Assembly: GCA_030039915.1 (NCBI GenBank)
Contig: JASHUP010000119.1
Span: 1-5,900, forward strand
Direction of reading: 5' to 3'
Length of the DNA: 5,900 nucleotides
Source: Thermoplasmata archaeon
GTDB taxonomy: Archaea > Thermoplasmatota > Thermoplasmata > UBA184
Each line of letters opens with the position of its first letter. The stretch's first letter is position 1. Positions 5,184-5,900 of the stretch are shown here, piece by piece. The notes beneath the pieces are model-generated. The model did no database searches and was not told the origin of the DNA. It was given only the letters and a program-made list of their open reading frames with translations. The position numbers and the translations under genes are program-made.

Positions 5184-5900
5184 GTGGCCCTACCGGATCG
5201 TCGTGACGACGAGGGGGAGTGGGGCCCGCGGCCCTCGAACCCGCCGCCGGCGTCGCTCGGGCGGTACTTCCTCGGGGTCGTCATCACGGTCCTGGCGGTC
5301 GTGAGCCAGTACTTCGTTCCCCAGCTGTTCCCGGCCACGCTCGTCCTGTACGGAAACCTCCCGGGGGACATCTTCATCGTCTACGGGATCCCGGTGATCT
5401 CGTTCGCGCTGCTCGTCGGCTCCGCCCCGCTCCGGGACTGGTACCGACGCATCGGTTCCGCCGCGTGGCACGGTCTCCGCTTCTACGGTCTGCTCACCCT
5501 CCTCGGTCTCCTCGTGGTCCTCGTCCTCACGATCATCTACGAGATCGTCGACCCGGCGGCGCTGCAGCTGCTCAACCGGCCGAACCCGGCGCTCACTCAA
5601 GCGCAGGGGAACCCGTGGTTCTTCGTCGGGTTCTCGTTCGTCGTCGGCGCGTTCGAGGAGACGATCTTCCGCGGGTTCATGTTCGGCTACTGGCGCGACC
5701 GCTCGGGTCCGTGGATGGTCCCCGCGGTCTGGACGAGCGTCGTCTTCGCCGGCGTGCACCTCTACTACGGCACGACGTACGGGGCCGCCTCCCCGCTGAT
5801 CTTCCCGACCCTCTTCCTGATCGGGTTCGCGTTCGCGGCGACGTACAAGTTCACGGGCGGGAATCTGGTCGTCATCGCCCTCCTCCACGGCGAGAACGAC
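5184..5900 (+). CDS. CPBP (CAAX/Abi-type) family intramembrane metalloprotease, C-terminus beyond the window
   Basis: The first 239 residues of a membrane protein of the CPBP family (PF02517), whose members include Rce1-type CAAX proteases and bacteriocin-immunity or protein-sorting proteases. After a charged, proline-rich cytoplasmic N-terminus (1-27) come hydrophobic spans at roughly 28-48, 62-82, 103-125, 147-165, 172-195 and 205-225. All three diagnostic motifs are visible: EETIFR (E158, E159, R163), FAGVH (F188, H192) and HGEN (H235, N238), so the glutamate and histidine active-site residues are present. GTG 5184 starts three bases after the Pcc1-type stop, with GGAG at 5171-5174 placed 9 bases upstream, implying co-transcription and perhaps coupling. 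The substrate cannot be told from sequence; a housekeeping membrane role is as likely as a defence or immunity role. The third motif lies just before the cut, so only a short C-terminus is probably missing. Confidence 0.92.
   Translation, partial: MALPDRRDDEGEWGPRPSNPPPASLGRYFLGVVITVLAVVSQYFVPQLFPATLVLYGNLPGDIFIVYGIPVISFALLVGSAPLRDWYRRIGSAAWHGLRFYGLLTLLGLLVVLVLTIIYEIVDPAALQLLNRPNPALTQAQGNPWFFVGFSFVVGAFEETIFRGFMFGYWRDRSGPWMVPAVWTSVVFAGVHLYYGTTYGAASPLIFPTLFLIGFAFAATYKFTGGNLVVIALLHGEND

Noticed and set aside
5190..5888. Minus-strand 232-codon open frame opposite the CPBP gene
   Set aside because: Composition is almost wholly charged (E, R, D), the antisense image of a hydrophobic membrane protein; the plus strand has all three CPBP motifs.
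5184..5900. CPBP protease as part of a defence or bacteriocin-immunity system
   Set aside because: The family includes such members, but no toxin, peptide precursor, nuclease or mobile gene is nearby in the window, so the context gives no support.

Overview
This is a very GC-rich stretch (roughly two thirds G+C by eye) that reads as the chromosome of an archaeon, most likely a high-GC member of the Thermoplasmatota. The main reasons are a geranylgeranyl reductase of the archaeal membrane-lipid pathway whose sequence resembles the Thermoplasma enzyme, a KEOPS Pcc1-type protein, and AT-rich TATA-like boxes placed about 26 bases before start codons that lack a ribosome binding site (leaderless pattern). 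The proteins are not markedly acidic, which argues against haloarchaea. The lineage call is an inference from protein recognition, not from a marker-gene tree.

Layout. Bases 2-700 (+) hold the C-terminal part of a thioredoxin reductase. A good TATA box (703-710) then precedes a 63-residue two-cluster ferredoxin (742-933) and a digeranylgeranylglycerophospholipid reductase (958-2145). Two unrecognised small proteins follow on the same strand (2164-2796 and 2803-3132). A PHP-family phosphoesterase lies on the minus strand (3139-3837), its end only 6 bases from the end of the preceding gene. From a 105-bp divergent promoter region (3838-3942) a DUF1028 protein with a C-terminal peptidoglycan-binding-like domain (3943-4944) reads rightward. 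It is followed by a Pcc1-like KEOPS subunit with no ordinary start codon (about 4905-5180) and a CPBP/CAAX-type membrane protease that runs off the window (5184-5900).

How they may work together. Ferredoxin plus geranylgeranyl reductase is a coherent lipid-saturation module: the ferredoxin would deliver electrons to the FAD enzyme that reduces the isoprenoid chains of archaeal lipids. The upstream NADPH-type thioredoxin reductase may be a separate redox gene or a reductant source. DUF1028, Pcc1 and CPBP are tightly packed and probably co-transcribed, but no shared pathway is evident.

I found no RNA genes, CRISPR, insertion sequences or phage genes, and no clearly new multi-gene system. The points most worth a second look are the Pcc1 start, the two unknown genes behind the lipid reductase, and the DUF1028 protein.
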